From Streptomyces orinoci (GTDB lineage: Bacteria > Actinomycetota > Actinomycetes > Streptomycetales > Streptomycetaceae): a stretch of DNA of 64,000 bases. The stretch is taken from NCBI RefSeq assembly GCF_003121295.1, contig NZ_PHNC01000006.1, positions 62,001 to 126,000 of the forward strand, in the 5' to 3' direction. The notes under the pieces were generated by a model, which had not been told where the DNA came from, did no database searches, and saw nothing but the letters and a program-made list of their open reading frames with translations. Positions 44,054 to 52,855 of the stretch are shown here, piece after piece. How positions within the stretch are numbered: the first letter of the stretch is position 1; each line of letters opens with the position of its first letter. The position numbers were made by a program, and so were the translations under genes.

Positions 44054-44977
44054 CTACTTCGCTGCCGTGTGTGCCGCGCGCCCAGCGTGAATGCGCTGAG
44101 TCAGGAAGAGAGCCGCGCGGTCCAGTGCCTCGTCCGCCTCGTCCAGAACGCCGGCGAACGACTGGAATACGTGCGGCACATCGGCGGTGATGTCCAGAAT
44201 GACGTCCACCCCGGCCGCCCTCGCTCGCGCGGCGAGGCGCGTGGAGTCGTCCAGCAGGATTTCGTTGCTGCCCACCTGGATCAGCATGGGCGGGAAGCCG
44301 GTCAGGTCGGCGAGGACGGCCGGGCTGAGCAGGGGCTGGCGGGGGTCCGCTCCGGCGAGATACATGGCCCCGGTGTGTTCAACGGCCTTACGGGTGAAGA
44401 TCGGGTCGATGCCCTCCTTGGTGTCCATGCTCTCGCCCGTGCGGGTGGCGTCGAGACCAGGGGAGAACGCCACTATGGCGGCGGGCAGTGGGAGGCCCGC
44501 GTCACGGGCGGCGAGGCAGGTGGTGACGGTGAGGCCGCCACCGGCGGAGTCGCCGGCGAACACAATGGCCGAGGGGTCCAGGCCGCTGTCGAGGAGGGCC
44601 CGGTAGGCGCTCAGGGCGTCTTCGATCGCGGCCGGGAACGGGTGCTCGGGAGCAAGCCGGTAGTCCGGCGAGTACGCCCCGAGGCCGGTCCTGGCCACGA
44701 GGTGTCCCGTCAGCGACAGGGCGGTCTCCGGGGAGCCGAACACAAAGCCGCCGCCGTGGAAGTACAGGATCGTCCCGGCGCGGGATCCGTTGTCCGGCTC
44801 GATATACAGGGCGGGCCGGTGGCCGAGCGTTGTCCGCGTGACGCGGATGGTATCGGGCACGATCATCCCGGCCATCAACGCCTTGAATCCGTCGCGCAGT
44901 TCCTCGACCGACCGGGGTCCCTCGGGCCTCGGCTGCCGCAGCATCGCGTCGATCCGGGCGCGCTGTTCCTTGCTCAT
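44054..44977 (-). CDS. Alpha/beta hydrolase of the HSL/acetyl-esterase family
   Basis: A 307-residue esterase. LYFHGGGFVFGSPETA holds the oxyanion HGGGF, VFAGDSAGGGLTV the nucleophile in GDSAGG, EILLDDS the catalytic aspartate region, and DVPHVFQSFAG the histidine. Enzymes of this group deacylate small esters in the cytosol. I start at ATG 44977, which has AGGAGCG eight bases ahead, rather than ATG 44995. The gene is divergent from a MarR regulator only 44 bases away, and the operator-like repeats in that gap suggest direct repression. Confidence 0.88.
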   Translation of the reverse strand: MSKEQRARIDAMLRQPRPEGPRSVEELRDGFKALMAGMIVPDTIRVTRTTLGHRPALYIEPDNGSRAGTILYFHGGGFVFGSPETALSLTGHLVARTGLGAYSPDYRLAPEHPFPAAIEDALSAYRALLDSGLDPSAIVFAGDSAGGGLTVTTCLAARDAGLPLPAAIVAFSPGLDATRTGESMDTKEGIDPIFTRKAVEHTGAMYLAGADPRQPLLSPAVLADLTGFPPMLIQVGSNEILLDDSTRLAARARAAGVDVILDITADVPHVFQSFAGVLDEADEALDRAALFLTQRIHAGRAAHTAAK

Positions 44978-44998
44978 GGGGTGCGCTCCTGCCATAAG

Positions 44999-45031
44999 TA
45001 GATTCCACTACACTATATTCCATGGAATCTA
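44999..45031. promoter_or_regulatory. MarR operator candidate overlapping the regulator's start codon
   Basis: TAGATTCCA (44999-45007) and its complement TGGAATCTA (45023-45031) are separated by 15 bases. Inside, ATTCCATGGAAT (45017-45028) is a perfect 12-bp palindrome that includes the MarR ATG at 45022. Binding here would block both divergent genes. Confidence 0.75.
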
Positions 45032-45498
45032 AATTGAGCGGTGGCAGGATCGACCTCCCGGGCTTCTTCGCCGACCTGGTCCGGTGTGAGACGCGTCTGT
45101 ACAACGCCCTCAATGACCGTCTCCGTGAGCAACACGGGATCGTTACCTCGCAGTTCGAGTTCCTGCGCTTCCTGCGCGACCACCCCGGGGCCCGGGTGGC
45201 GGACCTCGCCGCAGAGTTCGCCATCGGTGTGGGGGCGACCAGCAAGGGCATCGATCGTCTGGAGAAACAGGGATGGGCCGCCCGGCAGCCGAATCCCTCC
45301 GATCGGCGGTCCTCCCTGCTGGCCCTGACCGATGACGGCTCGCGACTCGTCGAGGCGGCGGAGAAAACCTTCGCCGACGGACTCGCCGCGCTGATCGGAG
45401 ACACGCTCGACGGCTCCTCGGGAGCAGCCGCCATCCGCGCCATCGCGGAGCTGCGCGCCGTGCTCGAATGCGACCGGATCGGCACGCCCACCGGCTGA
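45022..45498 (+). CDS. MarR-family transcriptional regulator
   Basis: A 158-residue winged-helix repressor: LYNALNDRLREQHGIVTSQF is the first dimer/HTH region, RVADLAAEFAIGVGATSKGI the recognition helix and NPSDRRSSLLALTDDG the DxRSxxLxLT wing. ATG 45022 has almost no leader: no ribosome site stands ahead and the start lies within the presumed operator, so the message is probably leaderless. It should control itself and the divergent esterase. Confidence 0.9.
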   Translation: MESKLSGGRIDLPGFFADLVRCETRLYNALNDRLREQHGIVTSQFEFLRFLRDHPGARVADLAAEFAIGVGATSKGIDRLEKQGWAARQPNPSDRRSSLLALTDDGSRLVEAAEKTFADGLAALIGDTLDGSSGAAAIRAIAELRAVLECDRIGTPTG

Positions 45499-45517
45499 CG
45501 GGCATCGCCCCGGTCAA

Positions 45518-46030
45518 CTACCGTATGGAGAACCTGGCGACGTACTCATCGAAGGGCTCGATGCCGGCTTCCGCGCGGAGTTCATCCACGCGCTCGGGGT
45601 CTTCACAGGGCCATGGAACCGGGGCCCCGTCCTTCACGCCGGCGATCTGAGTGCCGTAGACCTGCTTACGGCCCTCATTGACCAGCGTGCGGTCGCGCAG
45701 AAAGGCCAGCTCGCGCGGGACGGCCAAACCTGCCGACACCGCGCGCTGCATCAACTGGAGGGCACGGCGCTGAACATCGAGCTGCCGGTCGGCGTGCTGG
45801 GCGATCAGCCAGGCCGCGCGTGCGGCCTCCTCGCCGACCAGCTCCGCCGTCGGCCAGCCGTACTGGTCCATGATCTCGCCGAGCCGGTCACCGTGCTGTG
45901 CGGTCAGCCGCCGCCACGCCAGCTGCTCGGCGGGGTCATCGCTGTTGGCGCGGGCTGCGGACCGGTGATCGGCCGCGGCCATGTCGATGAGTTCCACCGC
46001 CAGCGCGGCAAGGTCGTGCGTCACCGTCAA
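45518..46030 (-). CDS. DUF6624 family protein
   Basis: A 170-residue soluble protein with the family pattern IMDQYGWPTAELVGEEAARA, AWLIAQHADRQLDVQRRALQ and LAFLRDRTLVNEGRKQVYGT. The GWP and AQHAD motifs are the conserved core. The function is unknown. ATG 46030 is the start. It converges with the MarR gene, leaving 19 bases between stops, and is divergent from phosphoketolase. Confidence 0.75.
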   Translation of the reverse strand: MTVTHDLAALAVELIDMAAADHRSAARANSDDPAEQLAWRRLTAQHGDRLGEIMDQYGWPTAELVGEEAARAAWLIAQHADRQLDVQRRALQLMQRAVSAGLAVPRELAFLRDRTLVNEGRKQVYGTQIAGVKDGAPVPWPCEDPERVDELRAEAGIEPFDEYVARFSIR

Positions 46031-46395
46031 CTCCCGGGTCGGGTATGTGCTTTGGGTTCGCCCGCAAGCCTAGAGGTGCAATTCGGGTGTAAAGATCATT
46101 CCGGGGCAGGGTGACAGAGGCCTTCCCGCGCCGGGATAATGGATCCACCCCCCTCAGATCAGCATGGCTTCCGGGGGTGCTGAGCAGGCAGGGACGGTTC
46201 CGATGCCGCTCGCCGCCGTCCTGTGCCCCGCCCGGGCCGAACGTCCCCGCAGACACGGGCGGCCCGCCCGGCCCGCCGCATCAGGGCCGGACGGCCTCCC
46301 GCTCCCCTCCGGCCGGCCCTGGTGGCCGCAATGGGCAGGGGATGAGTCTGGGGAAGACATCGCGGGCAAAGCCCATCCGACCATCGGAGGCAGTC
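46031..46395. other. Leader region of phosphoketolase gene
   Basis: The 365 bases before xfp have no separate supported gene. The xfp frame is open upstream to 46111 but reads as low-complexity proline/arginine sequence. No clear DevR-box or riboswitch was recognised. Confidence 0.4.
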
Positions 46396-48786
46396 ATGCA
46401 GGACGGCACCATGCCGACTCCGGCCACCGCGCTCGGCGACAAGGAGCTGCGGGCCCTGGACGCGCACTGGCGGGCGGCGAACTACCTGGCGGCCGGACAG
46501 ATCTATCTGCTGGCCAACCCTCTGCTGAGGCAGCCGCTGCGCCCCGAGCATGTCAAGCCCCGGTTGCTGGGCCACTGGGGCACCTCGCCGGGCCTGAACC
46601 TGGTCCATACCCACCTCAACCGCGTCATCCGCGCCCGTGGCCTGGACACCCTGTGCATCTGGGGTCCCGGGCACGGTGGGCCGGCGGTGCTGGCCAACTC
46701 CTGGCTGGAAGGGACGTACTCGGAGACCTACCCCGATGTCAGCCGGGACGCGGCGGGCATGGAGCGGCTGTTCCGGCAGTTCTCCTTTCCCGGAGGGGTG
46801 CCCAGCCATGTCGCCCCCGAGACACCCGGGTCGATCCATGAGGGCGGGGAGCTGGGGTACTCCCTCTCCCATGCCTATGGAGCCGCGTTCGACAACCCGG
46901 ACCTCCTGGTGGCCTGTGTCATCGGCGATGGCGAGGCCGAGACCGGGCCGCTGGCCGCCTCCTGGCACTCCAACAAGTTCCTCGACCCGGTGCGCGATGG
47001 CGCGGTCCTGCCCATCCTCCACCTCAACGGCTACAAGATCGCCAACCCCACCGTGCTGGCCCGCCTCCCCGAGCATGAGCTCGATGAGCTCCTCAAGGGC
47101 TATGGCCACCATGTCATCCATGTCACCGGCGACGATCCTCTCCAGGTGCACCGCGCCATGGCCCGTGCCATGGACACCGCGCTCGACCACATCGCGGCCG
47201 CCCAGCGCGCCGCCCGCGTCGATGGCATCACCGACCGCCCCCGCTGGCCGGTGATCGTCCTGCGTACGCCCAAGGGCTGGACCGGGCCCGCCGAAGTGGA
47301 CGGTCTGCCCGTTGAGAACACCTGGCGAGCGCATCAGGTACCGCTCGCCGAGGTCGGTGAAAACCCGGAGCATCTGCGCCAGTTGGAGGCGTGGTTGCGC
47401 TCCTACCGTCCCGAGGAGCTCTTCGACGACAACGGCCACCCCCGTCCTATGGTCCTCTCCTGTGTGCCCGAGGGCGTCCGAAGGCTCGGGGCGACGCCCC
47501 ACGCCAACGGCGGCCTGCTGCTGCGCGAACTGCCCCTGCCTCCGCTGGAGCGCTTCGCGGTACCGGTGGACAAGCCGGGCTCAACCCGCCACGAGCCCAC
47601 CCGTGTCCTCGGCGAGCTCCTCGAAAACGTCATGGAGGCCACCAGCGAGCGGCGCGACTTCCGGCTGGTCGGCCCCGACGAAACCGCGTCCAACCGCCTG
47701 CAGGCGGTGTACAAATCCAGCGGCAAGGCATGGCAGGCGACGACGCTGCCGACCGACGAGCATCTGGACCGGCACGGCCGGGTGATGGAGATCCTCTCCG
47801 AACACACCTGCCAGGGCTGGCTGGAGGGCTATCTGCTCACCGGACGCCATGGCCTGTTCTCCTGCTACGAGGCCTTCGTCCACATCGTGGACTCCATGGT
47901 CAACCAGCACATCAAATGGCTGCGCACCGCTCGCCGACTGCCCTGGCGCCGCCCCATCGCCTCCCTCAACTACCTGCTCACCTCCCATGTCTGGCGCCAG
48001 GACCACAATGGCTTCTCCCACCAGGACCCCGGCTTTATCGACCACATCCTCAACAAGAGCCCGGAGGCGGTGCGCGTTTACCTGCCGCCGGACACCAACA
48101 CCCTGCTGTCGGTGGCCGATCATGTGCTGCGCAGCCGGGATTACGTCAATGTCGTCGTCGCCGGCAAGCAGCCCTGTTTCAACTGGCTCAACCTGGAACA
48201 AGCGCGGTTCCACTGCGCCCGGGGGGCCGGCATCTGGGAGTGGGCCGGCACCGAGGACGGCACCCGGGAGCCGGACGTCGTCCTCGCCTGCGCCGGGGAC
48301 GTACCCACCCAGGAGGTCCTGGCGGCGGCCCAGTTGATCCGCCGCCACCTTCCCGGACTGGCCCTGCGAGTGGTCAATGTGGTCGATCTGGCCCGGCTGC
48401 TGCCCGCGGAGGAGCATCCGCATGGCATGACCGACGCCGAGTTCGACGCCCTGTTCACCCGGGACCGGCCGGTGATCTTCGCCTACCACGGCTACCCCTG
48501 GCTCATCCACCGCCTCACCTACCGCCGCACCGGCCACGCCCATATGCATGTGCGCGGCTACAAGGAGATCGGCACCACGACCACCCCCTTCGACATGGTC
48601 GTCCGCAACGACCTCGACCGCTACCGCCTCGTCATTGACGTCATCGACCGCGTTCCGGGTCTGGCCGTACGGGCCGCCACCGTACGGCAGACCATGGAGG
48701 ACACCCGCAACCGCCACCATGCGTGGATCCGGGAGCATGGGACGGACCTGCCGGAGGTCGCCGACTGGGCCTGGTCGGCCGGGTAA
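46396..48786 (+). CDS. xfp: Xylulose-5-phosphate/fructose-6-phosphate phosphoketolase
   Basis: A 796-residue ThDP enzyme that splits xylulose-5-phosphate or fructose-6-phosphate with phosphate into acetyl phosphate plus a shorter sugar phosphate. Family marks are [77 protein letters not shown] (the ThDP GDGE motif), and [20 protein letters not shown] near the middle. ATG 46396 has GGAGG five bases ahead. Acetyl phosphate production gives ATP without respiration, which fits the neighbouring oxygen/redox regulators. It ends six bases from the convergent HD-domain gene. Confidence 0.97.
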   Translation: MQDGTMPTPATALGDKELRALDAHWRAANYLAAGQIYLLANPLLRQPLRPEHVKPRLLGHWGTSPGLNLVHTHLNRVIRARGLDTLCIWGPGHGGPAVLANSWLEGTYSETYPDVSRDAAGMERLFRQFSFPGGVPSHVAPETPGSIHEGGELGYSLSHAYGAAFDNPDLLVACVIGDGEAETGPLAASWHSNKFLDPVRDGAVLPILHLNGYKIANPTVLARLPEHELDELLKGYGHHVIHVTGDDPLQVHRAMARAMDTALDHIAAAQRAARVDGITDRPRWPVIVLRTPKGWTGPAEVDGLPVENTWRAHQVPLAEVGENPEHLRQLEAWLRSYRPEELFDDNGHPRPMVLSCVPEGVRRLGATPHANGGLLLRELPLPPLERFAVPVDKPGSTRHEPTRVLGELLENVMEATSERRDFRLVGPDETASNRLQAVYKSSGKAWQATTLPTDEHLDRHGRVMEILSEHTCQGWLEGYLLTGRHGLFSCYEAFVHIVDSMVNQHIKWLRTARRLPWRRPIASLNYLLTSHVWRQDHNGFSHQDPGFIDHILNKSPEAVRVYLPPDTNTLLSVADHVLRSRDYVNVVVAGKQPCFNWLNLEQARFHCARGAGIWEWAGTEDGTREPDVVLACAGDVPTQEVLAAAQLIRRHLPGLALRVVNVVDLARLLPAEEHPHGMTDAEFDALFTRDRPVIFAYHGYPWLIHRLTYRRTGHAHMHVRGYKEIGTTTTPFDMVVRNDLDRYRLVIDVIDRVPGLAVRAATVRQTMEDTRNRHHAWIREHGTDLPEVADWAWSAG

Positions 48787-48792
48787 GGGCGC

Positions 48793-49512
48793 TCAGCTGC
48801 CCGGCCGGCGCACGGCAGGAGCCGGGTCGGCGGCGGGTGGGGCAACGGGCCGGTCACCCCACCCCGACTGGGAGATCAGGTCGTACCAGTCGGGCAGCGC
48901 CCCCTGCGGCAGATGGCGGCGCAGAATCTGACCGGGGAAGCTGAGCGGGCCCGCCTTGGCGGGGTTGGCCAGCGCCTGCCGCGCGATCAGATCCGTCATC
49001 GCGAAGGCGAGGTTCTGGCGGGGGAAGGCCGCATGAACCCGCTCGGCGAAGCCGTCGGGCAGCAACTCCCGTTGCAGGCCCAGGACATCGGTCGAGATGC
49101 CCGCCTGGGCCAGGGCGATCTCCGGCCCTCTGCGGGAGGTGATCCCATCGGAGGTGTGCAGGGCGATGGTGTCCCAGACCACCGCGATGCTCTCCTCCCC
49201 CACTCCCCGCTCCCGCAGAAACCGCTCGGCCAGGTCGGCGCCGTCCACCTCGAACCGCTGGTTGCCATTGCCCGCTTCGGACAGGCCCAGGTCATGCAGG
49301 ACGCAGCCCAGGAAGACCAGTTCGTCGTCATAGTCCATTCCCGGCTTCAGGCCACGATGGTCGGCGAGGGCGCGGGCGAAGAGGTAACTGCGCAGGCTGT
49401 GATGGAAGATAAAGCCGGGTTCCAGTTCCTTGGCGTAACGCAGGGCCGCCTGGGCCAGTTCGGTGTCCGGCAGGGCGAAATCATCGGCAGGGCAAGGTGC
49501 GGTATCGGTCAT
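48793..49512 (-). CDS. HD-domain protein (cyanamide-hydratase-like)
   Basis: A 239-residue HD phosphohydrolase-fold protein. FIFHHSLRSYLFARALAD, DDELVFLGCVLHDLGL (the HD pair) and AVVWDTIALHTSDGI match the small-molecule HD enzymes annotated as cyanamide hydratase-like, which bind one or two metal ions. The natural substrate is unknown. ATG 49512 is the start. It is divergent from a GlxA-type regulator 71 bases away, which may control it. Confidence 0.85.
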   Translation of the reverse strand: MTDTAPCPADDFALPDTELAQAALRYAKELEPGFIFHHSLRSYLFARALADHRGLKPGMDYDDELVFLGCVLHDLGLSEAGNGNQRFEVDGADLAERFLRERGVGEESIAVVWDTIALHTSDGITSRRGPEIALAQAGISTDVLGLQRELLPDGFAERVHAAFPRQNLAFAMTDLIARQALANPAKAGPLSFPGQILRRHLPQGALPDWYDLISQSGWGDRPVAPPAADPAPAVRRPGS

Positions 49513-49583
49513 GCGGTCGATCCTGCGATCTCGTCTTGCCCCCAGCCAGTGGCAGTAATGCCGGGCTGCGCTAGATTCTGGCC

Positions 49584-50573
49584 ATGACCGCCATGAGCAC
49601 CATGAGCACCACGAGCACCGTGGCCGTGCTGGCGCTGGACGGCGTGGTTCCCTTCGATCTGTCCGTCCCTGGCCAGGTGTTCGGCACCGCCAACCAGGCC
49701 GCCGGAAGGCCGCGTTATGAGATCCTGGTGTGCGCTCCGGGCCGTTCGGTGACCACCTCCCCCGAGTACGGAGCGTTCCGGATGCGCGCACCCCACGGTC
49801 TGGACGGGCTGGAGCGGGCCGGGACGGTGGTCATCCCGGGGCACTCCGGTTTCCTGGACCCGCCTTCTCCCGCCGTCCTTGCGGCCTTGCGGCGGGCGGC
49901 GGCGCGTGGGGCGCGGCTGGCGTCGGTGTGCGTCGGCGCCTTCACCCTTGCCGCCACCGGCCTCCTGGACGGCCACCGGGCCACCACCCACTGGCAGTAC
50001 GCCGGTGAACTGGCCCGCCGCCACCCGGACATCGAGGTGGATCCCGCCGTGCTGTTCATCGACCATGGGGCGCTGATCACCTCGGCGGGGGTGGCGGCCG
50101 GGCTCGATCTCTGTCTCCATCTGGTGCGCCGCGACCTGGGTGCGGATCTGGCCGCCGCCACCGCCCGGCGTACGGTAATGCCTCTGCAACGTGACGGCGG
50201 CCAGGCGCAGTACATCGAGCATCCCCGCCCACCCGCTCATCCCACGGCCCTGCAACCGGTGTTGCAGTGGCTGGAGCGGCATCTGCACCGGCCGCTCACC
50301 CTCACCGAGATCGCCGGCCAGGCCGGGCTCAGTGTGCGCAGCCTCAACCGTCACTTCCGTGCCCAGACCGGTACCACTCCCCTGCAATGGCTGCTGCGCG
50401 CCCGTATCCAGCGGGCTCAGCAGCTGCTGGAGACCACCGAGCTGTCCGTGGAGCAGATCGCGGACCGGGCGGGATTCGGCTCAACCGCCGCACTGCGCCA
50501 GCACTTCACCCGTCACACCGGCACCTCTCCGCACTCCTACCGGACCACCTTCCGTCGCCGCGAACCGGCGTAA
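49584..50573 (+). CDS. GlxA-family AraC-type transcriptional regulator
   Basis: A 329-residue regulator. The N-terminal 190 residues form a DJ-1/PfpI (class-I amidotransferase-like) domain, with ARLASVCVGAFTLAATGLLD holding the nucleophile-elbow cysteine. The C-terminal AraC domain has LTEIAGQAGLSVRSLNRHFR and VEQIADRAGFGSTAALRQHF. These proteins activate metabolic genes on binding an unknown ligand. ATG 49584 is followed by in-frame ATGs at 49593 and 49602. Divergent to the HD-domain gene, its probable target. Confidence 0.88.
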   Translation: MTAMSTMSTTSTVAVLALDGVVPFDLSVPGQVFGTANQAAGRPRYEILVCAPGRSVTTSPEYGAFRMRAPHGLDGLERAGTVVIPGHSGFLDPPSPAVLAALRRAAARGARLASVCVGAFTLAATGLLDGHRATTHWQYAGELARRHPDIEVDPAVLFIDHGALITSAGVAAGLDLCLHLVRRDLGADLAAATARRTVMPLQRDGGQAQYIEHPRPPAHPTALQPVLQWLERHLHRPLTLTEIAGQAGLSVRSLNRHFRAQTGTTPLQWLLRARIQRAQQLLETTELSVEQIADRAGFGSTAALRQHFTRHTGTSPHSYRTTFRRREPA

Positions 50574-50710
50574 TCACTCCCCCATGTGCGAATCTGTCGA
50601 GAAGCACCCCCTTTCCATGTTTCCTATTGACTAGCTCTGTTGGATTTGGTTCGCTCTCCACGCTCTGCGCAAGGCATCACATCCGCCGTCCCACGGACCC
50701 AGGAGAACCG

Positions 50711-52804
50711 ATGCGCAAGACGTGGGCCGTCCTCGTCACGGCCGTACTGGCAGCGGCGCCCCTCACCGCACTCCCTCACACCGCCACTCCCGCCGCCGCC
50801 CTCGACAACCATCTCGCCCGTACCCCGCCCATGGGCTGGAACGACTGGAACACCTTCGGCTGCGCGGTCAGCGACCAACTGGTCCGGCAGACCGCCGACA
50901 AGCTGGTCTCCAGCGGCCTGCGGGACGCCGGATACCGGCAGGTCAATATCGACGACTGCTGGATGGCCAAGTCCCGGTCGGCCGGCGGCGATCTGGTACC
51001 GGATCCGGTGAAGTTCCCGCACGGCATCAAGGGCCTGGCCGACTATGTCCACTCCAGAGGGCTGCGGCTGGGCATCTATGAGAGCGCCGGGACGATGACC
51101 TGTGCCGGCTACCCGGGCAGCCTCAACCATGAGCGGCAGGACGCCAACTCCTTTGCTTCCTGGGGAGTTGACTACCTCAAATACGACAACTGCTACAACA
51201 TGGGCCTGCCGGCCCGCCAGCGCTACCGGACCATGGGCGACGCCCTGGCCGCCACCCACCGCCCGATCGTCTACAGCCTCTGCAACTGGGGCGAGGAGAA
51301 CGTGGCGAGCTGGGGCGCCTCGGTGGGCAACCTCTGGCGCACCACCGGGGACATCGATGCCTCCTACGGCCGGATGCTGGGCATCTTCCACCAGAACGTC
51401 AAACTCGCCGACGCCGCCGGGCCGGGCGCCTGGAACGACCCGGACATGCTGGAGGTCGGCAATGGAATGACACCGGTCGAGGACCGCACCGAGTTCTCGC
51501 TCTGGGCCGAGATGGCCGCCCCGCTGATCGCCGGCACCGATCTGCGCCATGCCCGCCCCGACACCCTGGCGGTCTACGGCAACCGGGAGGTCATCGCCAT
51601 CGACCAGGACCGGCTGGGCAGGCAGGGCCGGGCGGTGAGCATGACGGGCGGCCGGGATGTGCTGGCCAAACCGCTGGCCGACGGCAGTGTGGCGGTGGCC
51701 CTGTTCAATGAGAACGCCACCCCGGCGGTGATCTCCACCACCGCCTCCGCCGCCGGGCTCCCCGCCGCCAAGGGCTATGCCCTGCGCGACCTGTGGGCCC
51801 ATCGCACCACCGAGACCGCGGGCAGCATCCGGGCCACCGTGCCGGGCCATGGCACCGTGCTGTACCGGGTGACCCCCACCGCCGCTCCCGGCCGGTATCT
51901 CCCCCGGATGTTCCTGGAGAGCACCACGCCCGCCTGGTCCCCGGGCAGCACCGCCACGGTGACCTCCACCGTCACCAATGACGGCGGGCAGAGCGCCTCC
52001 GGCGTCCGGCTGGGCCTGGACGTCCCGGCCGGCTGGACCGCCACCCCGCTCACCCCCACCCGTTTTCCCCAGCTGGCACCCGGCCACCAGGCCATCGCCC
52101 GCTTCCGGGTGACCGCGCCCGCCGTACTGCCCCGGCCCATCACCCGGGCGGTCATCGGGAGTTGGGAATCCTTGCGGGGACCGGCCGGGGAAGCGAAGGA
52201 AACCCAGCACGCCATGGTGGAACTCGCCGCTCCGGTGCGGGCGCCCTGGAAGACCTTCACCGATAACACGGCGGTGTTCGGGGCGCAGGGCGACCGGCTG
52301 GCCATCGACGGGGCGGGCGCGGACCTCTGGTACCACACCGACCAGTACAGCGCGGTCTACCGGCCGGGTGCGGAGCATGACGGCTCCACCACGATCGTCA
52401 AGGTGACGGCGCAGGACCGCACCAATGAGTGGGCCAAGGCCGGGATCATGGTGCGCAATGACATCACCGGAGCGGACACCGCACCGGGTTATGTGATCCT
52501 GGCCGTGGCTCCGGGCAAGGGGTATGTCCTGCAGTGGGACAGCACGGGGAGCGGGCATCTGGACGCCAACAGCGCCCCGTCCAACCAGGGTTCGGGTACG
52601 GCCGGGTATCCCAGCCTGCTCAAACTGGTGCGGTCCGGCGGGCAGTTCACCGGCTACTACTCCCTGGACGGCAGCCACTGGACCCTGGTGGGCACGGCGA
52701 CCGTGCCGGGGGCGGCCGCCGCCCAGGATGTGGGTGTCTTCACCAGCTCGCACAGTGAAGGCACCAGTGGCGAGGCGGACTTCACGGGGTTCCGCCAGAC
52801 CTGA
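50711..52804 (+). CDS. Secreted GH27 alpha-galactosidase with C-terminal beta-sandwich modules
   Basis: A 697-residue exported glycosidase. A Sec signal (RKTWAVLVTAVLAAAPLTAL, cleavage near PAAA-LD) precedes a GH27 barrel: TPPMGWNDWNTFGCAVSDQL, VNIDDCWM, VDYLKYDNCYN (nucleophile Asp) and AWNDPDMLEVGNG (acid/base Asp). After the barrel's beta-sandwich (to about residue 390) comes a NEW3-like domain (TVTNDGGQSASGVRLGLDVP) and a final carbohydrate-binding-type sandwich. It should cleave alpha-galactosides or beta-L-arabinopyranosides outside the cell. ATG 50711 has AGGAGA ahead; the low-GC 50605-50645 region is the likely promoter. Confidence 0.93.
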   Translation: MRKTWAVLVTAVLAAAPLTALPHTATPAAALDNHLARTPPMGWNDWNTFGCAVSDQLVRQTADKLVSSGLRDAGYRQVNIDDCWMAKSRSAGGDLVPDPVKFPHGIKGLADYVHSRGLRLGIYESAGTMTCAGYPGSLNHERQDANSFASWGVDYLKYDNCYNMGLPARQRYRTMGDALAATHRPIVYSLCNWGEENVASWGASVGNLWRTTGDIDASYGRMLGIFHQNVKLADAAGPGAWNDPDMLEVGNGMTPVEDRTEFSLWAEMAAPLIAGTDLRHARPDTLAVYGNREVIAIDQDRLGRQGRAVSMTGGRDVLAKPLADGSVAVALFNENATPAVISTTASAAGLPAAKGYALRDLWAHRTTETAGSIRATVPGHGTVLYRVTPTAAPGRYLPRMFLESTTPAWSPGSTATVTSTVTNDGGQSASGVRLGLDVPAGWTATPLTPTRFPQLAPGHQAIARFRVTAPAVLPRPITRAVIGSWESLRGPAGEAKETQHAMVELAAPVRAPWKTFTDNTAVFGAQGDRLAIDGAGADLWYHTDQYSAVYRPGAEHDGSTTIVKVTAQDRTNEWAKAGIMVRNDITGADTAPGYVILAVAPGKGYVLQWDSTGSGHLDANSAPSNQGSGTAGYPSLLKLVRSGGQFTGYYSLDGSHWTLVGTATVPGAAAAQDVGVFTSSHSEGTSGEADFTGFRQT

Positions 52805-52818
52805 CCGGAACCGGAGGC

Positions 52819-52850
52819 GCGGCCGGGGCGGGGAGTGCCGTCCCGGCCGC
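52819..52850. terminator. Shared terminator between convergent secreted-enzyme genes
   Basis: GCGGCCGGG (52819-52827) pairs with CCCGGCCGC (52842-52850), and the stem continues inward with a G.T wobble and three more pairs around a short loop. It lies between the stops of the GH27 and propeller genes and is symmetric enough to serve both strands. Confidence 0.65.
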
Positions 52851-52855
52851 CGGTC

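Noticed and set aside
46111..46395. Extending phosphoketolase to a start at 46111
   Set aside because: The extra 95 residues are low-complexity and the ATG at 46396 has an ideal GGAGG site and the family N-terminus.
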